Origin: Prinia subflava
Taxonomy: Eukaryota; Chordata; Aves; Passeriformes; Cisticolidae
Direction of reading: 5' to 3'
Length of the DNA: 64,000 bases
Assembly: GCF_021018805.1 (NCBI RefSeq)
Contig: NC_086259.1
Location: 14,103,001-14,167,000 of the forward strand
Shown: positions 59,980 through 64,000 of the stretch, in pieces
Numbering within the stretch: position 1 is the first letter of the stretch
Layout of the letters: the number at the start of each line of letters is the position of its first letter
The notes under the pieces: generated by a model
What the model saw: only the letters and a program-made list of their open reading frames with translations
What the model was told of the DNA's origin: nothing
The model's database searches: none
Position numbers and translations under genes: made by a program

Positions 59980-60310
59980 GCCCGCCCCGGCCCTGGTGTG
60001 CCCCGCTGCGCCGGCCGGTGAAGCCGCGCAGGAGTCGCGGGATGCGGGCCGGGGCCGTGCCAGGAGCGGTGACGGAGCCGGGATCAGTCGGCAGCCGCGG
60101 GGGATAATGAGGAACAGATCCTCGCTGGGCAGCGGTTCCCATGCTGCGTTCCAGGGCAGAGCGGCCAGGATGGGAGAGCTTTAGTGCTCCGCGCTGCACC
60201 CCTCCGGCTCGTGTGGAGCCAGCCCCGCGGCTCCCCCGGCTGTCCCCGCCGGCCGCCGGCAGTGAGCGCCCCCGGGCTGCCCGCAGGGCTGGGGACCGTC
60301 CCCAGCGGCT
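59980..60310. promoter_or_regulatory. CpG-rich island, possible promoter of an unidentified transcript
   Basis: A sharp rise in CpG between AT-richer flanks, with phrases such as CCCCGCTGCGCCGGCCGG. No coding exon of known family is attached. In mammals PLEKHG4 follows SLC9A5, so this could be a promoter with a noncoding 5' exon of that gene, which I could not confirm. Confidence 0.4.
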
Positions 60311-61849
60311 GTGCCACCCGTCGGGTGCAGGGCGCCTTTCCCCAGAAGGCATTCCCCACAGCCTGGCTGTGCAAGGGAACAGGCTGCAGCGTGGATCGGC
60401 TGAGGACAGACAAGACCAGAGGGATCTTTAGGTCAGCAGGAGCTGGGTGGGGTGATCCACACCTTCCCTCGTGGCTCAGACTTCCTTGCTTTTCCCTGGA
60501 GCAGCAAACAAAACTGTAGGAATCCCTGAGGACTGCATGATGAGGTTGCTAATCATGGGAATTTCTGCAGAACAGCCAGAGTGGAAGCCAGCATGGTGGG
60601 GGCTTTGATTTTATGAGTACCCCCGATGCAAGAGTCGTGATCTTCCCTGCAGCCAGCCAGCTGATCTTCCTCACAGCCTCTTGGAAGGCAAGGATCCCTG
60701 AAGAAGCCACCTGGGCTCTGTCACCTCATCTTCTCTTGGCATCTGTGGCCACACATCCAGGCTGTCCTGAAGGTAAATGAAACGTGTTGGTGGGTTAGCT
60801 GGAGAGGGAGGGAGGATGCTGAGGCACTTAGGGGAGATGACCACCAGCCCAGCTGGTCTGGTCTGCATCAGGTCAGCCTGAGCTTGTGGGCAGCCCAGGA
60901 AGAGGGGCTTGGAAAGGCCACAGGGTACTGGTAGTGACCCAACTCTGCAGCAGCTGTGCTGTGTCTGTGCTTTCCTCTGTCACAGCAATGCAGGACAGTC
61001 TCTACCTACACACAACCTTTGCCTCCTGGAGCCCAGCTAAGCCCACGCTGTTGAAGTTGGAGAGCCATTTAAAGCATTGCTTTGGCTCCTTGGCTGGCTG
61101 AGGGGAAGTTGGCTTCTGGCTGTGCACCCACCTGGGGCCTCGCTGAGTGTGGCTCCCTGGTGTTTTTGCATCTCTGAGGCTTTCACAGGCAGCGGGATGA
61201 GCTGTGGGCTCAGAGCTGCCCTGAGAGCCCTCCTGTAGGCATGGCTGGTGCTGGGACCATGTGAGGATCACTTGTACAGGAGTCACCCCCTCCAGATTTC
61301 TCCTGGACATTTGGGTCCTGCCTGCTCTCTCAGAGATCCCAGTCTCCCAAGGGCCAGGATATTCTCTTCTCTACCACATATGTGCATATAGATATAACTA
61401 TTTTCAGTAGATACCCTTACTCTCTTCTACTTACAGAGAAAGCTGACAAAAGCTTCAGCAAGGTACCCCAGAAAGACAGAGAAAGAAATAAAAAAGAAAT
61501 AACTATGAAGGCTAATAAGTTTTCCCACGTTGTGGTATGGGGCAGGCTGCTGGGAGCTGGCCAGTGAAGGAGCACCAGCCACATGTGCTGGGATGGAAGG
61601 GCTGTGGAGCAAACAGATGGGACAGGTTGCTGCCGGGGTGTTAATCCATGATCCCTGCTAGGTTCACTCCAATCTTTGCTTTATTCTGTTAGTGAACATA
61701 TAGACCATTTTTTCCCCCTTAGTAAAAATAGCTTTAGAAGCAAACAGGAAATCACAGACTGAGGAGTGCAATGAAGAGGGGAAAAAGTCAGGCAGCTACC
61801 TCGCTGCGCTTGGATTTGTCTATAAATACACTCCACGTGGGGTGTCGCC

Positions 61850-62400
61850 TTCCCAAAAGCAACCGAAGCGCCCCCAAACTGGTGGGGATCGGGGGACGGG
61901 GGTGTAGGGGAGCATCGCCCCTCCGGCGGGGGTGACGCGCCCAGGGTAGGAAGAGGGGCCGGCGCTGGCTGAGTACCGAGCTCAGCCGGCACGGGACTCG
62001 GTACCCGGGAGCGGCGGGAGCGGCGGCAGGGCTGGCAGGAGGGGCGGCGGCGGGAGGGGCGGTGGAAGTAGGGGCGGTGGCGGCAGGGGCGGGAGGGGCG
62101 GTGGCGGCAGGGGCGGTGGCAGGAGGGGCGGTGGCAGGACGGGCGGTGGCAGTAGGGGCGGTGGCAGTAGGGGCGGTGGCAGGACGGGCGGTGGCAGGAC
62201 GGGCGGTGGCAGTAGGGGCGGTGGCAGGACGGGCGGTAGGAGCGGCGGAGCGGCCGCGCTGCCCCGCGCCGCCCGCAGGTGTCGCTCCGCGCCAAGGCCG
62301 CGCCCCGGCCCGCCCGCCAAGATGGCGGCCGCGCCCCCTCAGGGAGCCCCCGGCGGGGCGGGTGCTGCGGAGCGCGGCTCAAAGGCCCCGAGGATTCCGT
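61850..62400. promoter_or_regulatory. CpG island with YY1-type site AAGATGGCGGC
   Basis: Strong CpG island. The element CCAAGATGGCGGCC (62317-62330) is a perfect YY1 core of the kind found just downstream of transcription starts, and its ATG (62322) opens a short plus-strand frame. A G-rich minisatellite occupies the upstream half. The product and direction are not resolved. Confidence 0.5.
62035..62245. repeat. G-rich minisatellite, 16-bp unit
   Basis: Tandem copies of GGGGCGGTGGCAGTAG and GGCGGTGGCAGGACGG repeat about thirteen times with little divergence. The plus strand is G-rich, so the runs of three and four G could form quadruplexes. Proline/leucine- or glycine/alanine-rich frames across it are translations of the repeat. 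Confidence 0.9.
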
Positions 62401-62609
62401 GGCGGGGTAGTCTTAAGGGAAAAGACAATTTACATGGGGTAGTTTCAGGCCTCCTTTGGTGTGGCAGCCCAAGCTGCTGCCCTCCCGCTCTCCTGATGGT
62501 GGGTGTGATGTCCAGGTTCAGTCACGAGCTCACACTCAGATACCTTCATCTCATCTGGCAGCAAACGCAGGCAGGGCCTGCAAAATATGACCCAAAACCA
62601 AAGGGTTTT

Positions 62610-62815
62610 TTACTGTGAGAGTGGTGAGACACTGGAACATGTTACCTAGGGAGGTTGCAGTTGTCCCAAACCTGGAAGTGTTTAAAGCCAGGTTGGATAA
62701 AGCCTTGAGCAGTCTAGTCTAGTCAGAGGTGTCCCTGCTTATGGCAAGAGGGGTTGGCACAGAATCATCTTTAAGATCCATTCCAACTTCTTAACATTGT
62801 ATGATTTTATAAAGA
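62610..62815 (+). mobile_element. CR1-type LINE 3'-end fragment
   Basis: GAGTGGTGAGACACTGGAAC, ATGTTACCTAGGGAGGTTGC, AAGCCAGGTTGGATAAAGCC, AGAGGTGTCCCTGCTTATGG and ATTGTATGATTTTAT give a CR1 tail in plus orientation, followed by an A-rich stretch. Confidence 0.92.
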
Positions 62816-64000
62816 AAAAAAAGAAAACAAATAAACACACACACCTGGATCTGTGTTTCTGTGTTGGGGAGGAAGCTCTTGACCTACTTGTCCCTCCTCC
62901 CACCAAGCTCCTCCAAAGGCTCATGCCCCAGTCTAACAGTCCTGGTTGAACCCCAGGGGGGTCTAAGCCTCCTCAAACCTTCCCATGGCTGCTCTGTAGC
63001 TGGCCTTGCCCTGTCTCAGTCTGGGAGCAGAGATCACTCTGCACGGAGGAAGAAGCAGCAACATTAGGGAATAAGGGCAAGTGAGAGGGAGAGAGGACAG
63101 ATCGCTGACAGGAGGCAGGAGCCCTCCGCTCTGCCTGTCTGGACGGGAAACTGCTCATCTCCTTCAGGAGACACATTGTTATTGCTGCTGGTGGCATCGC
63201 ATCACATCGTTTCCTGCTGGTGCTCCCCAGCCCTGGTGCCAGGGAGGGGATGTGCCCACCCCAGCTGGAACCAGGTGCACAGTGTGTCACTCGTGCGGCT
63301 TCCTGGTGCTTCCTCTGCCTCCAGCCCACACAGGGAACAAAGGGTCCCTGGTACAGCAGCTATGATCCACATCACACCACCTCCTCACTGGGCCCTGTGT
63401 CGCACCTGCTCTGTGTTCCTGCCTGGCATCCTTGCTGTAGGCATTCCCTGAGGTGCACTCCTCTAATTGCCAGCTGTGGATGTTCCATGGCAGACTGCTC
63501 CTATCCCTGTCAAACCAGCCCTTCCCATGGCATATAAGGAGCCTTCTCAGTGCTCTGGATCTGCAGTCAGCAGAATTGGCTCTAGACTCCCCTGGGGAGA
63601 AGACCCTGACCCAAAACTGCTCTTTGCCCACTGCAGAGTGACTTGAACATCAGCCTGAAGCCTTGCAGAGCTGCTGGAGGACTGAGGTCTTTCCCCTTTG
63701 CCACCAGCTGGACAAGGCTAGAGGGGGACAAAGCAGGTCTCTTCTGTATCTGGCAAAACTGTCAGACCTGAGCTGGTTGTCATTTCCTGTTGGAAATACC
63801 AGTCAGACTAAGGGTACTTTGAGAAGCACCTGGAGGACTCACAGTGGGACTGCTTGAGTTCAGTGGGCAACACAGCCCAGCTGTGACAGACACCATGACA
63901 GCTGCTCCCAGGGAACGCCCATGCAGCTCTGTAAGGCACTGACTGGATCTGGAGATGCATCTTGGGGCTATTGCTCTGCCTCAGGGAGTGCTGAGCTAAC
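62816..64000. other. Distal segment, no gene seen
   Basis: No recognisable exon on either strand. A TATAAGG element at about 63532-63538 stands alone and is not supported by a coding exon downstream. Confidence 0.4.

Noticed and set aside
61681..62382. 233-aa minus-strand frame with repeated CHRPS/CHRPY units, and the PPLLPPP frame beside it
   Set aside because: Both are translations of the 16-bp minisatellite in a CpG island and not credible proteins.
63530..63545. TATA-box-like TATAAGG near the right end
   Set aside because: It stands alone, with no CpG island, no other core element and no exon downstream within the window.

Overview
This is a vertebrate nuclear window, almost certainly from a bird. 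It has multi-exon genes with GT-AG introns, CpG-island promoters and many short 3'-end fragments of CR1-type LINEs, the characteristic avian retroposon. There are no bacterial operons, CRISPR arrays, rRNA or tRNA genes that I can support. The species cannot be fixed from the sequence.

Three complete protein-coding genes could be read through exon by exon, with every reading-frame phase closing. (1) HSD11B2, minus strand, 5 coding exons between 17509 and 1097, 397 aa. It encodes the NAD-dependent 11-beta-hydroxysteroid dehydrogenase that inactivates glucocorticoids, and has a 13.9-kb first intron. (2) FHOD1, minus strand, 24 coding exons between 41988 and 25990, 1289 aa. It encodes a diaphanous-like formin with GBD/FH3, FH1, FH2 and DAD parts. 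(3) SLC9A5, plus strand, 16 coding exons between 43614 and 55902, 875 aa. It encodes the Na+/H+ exchanger NHE5. FHOD1 and SLC9A5 are head-to-head, with 1.6 kb between start codons. HSD11B2 lies downstream of FHOD1 on the same strand. The genes share no pathway: steroid metabolism, actin assembly and ion transport.

Layout: 1-590 no gene seen; 590-17545 HSD11B2; 17740-19155 a degenerate AGCT-rich tandem-repeat block directly upstream of the HSD11B2 promoter; 19155-25640 intergenic, with a TCCA microsatellite and one weak noncoding-exon candidate; 25640-42000 FHOD1; 42110-43610 the divergent intergenic region; 43614-57485 SLC9A5; 57490-64000 no recognisable coding exon, but two CpG-rich islands (about 59980-60310 and 61850-62400), a long imperfect inverted repeat (59680-59868) and a G-rich minisatellite (62035-62245).

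The most unusual observations are the AGCT repeat block, whose units change from CpG-containing next to the promoter to the CpA/TpG derivatives farther out; two small phase-matched extra exons in FHOD1; a GC-AG intron in SLC9A5; a short NHE5 N-terminus without a signal peptide; a TATA/GC-box/CCAAT promoter on HSD11B2; and the hairpin-forming inverted repeat. I found nothing that I can defend as a wholly new biological system.
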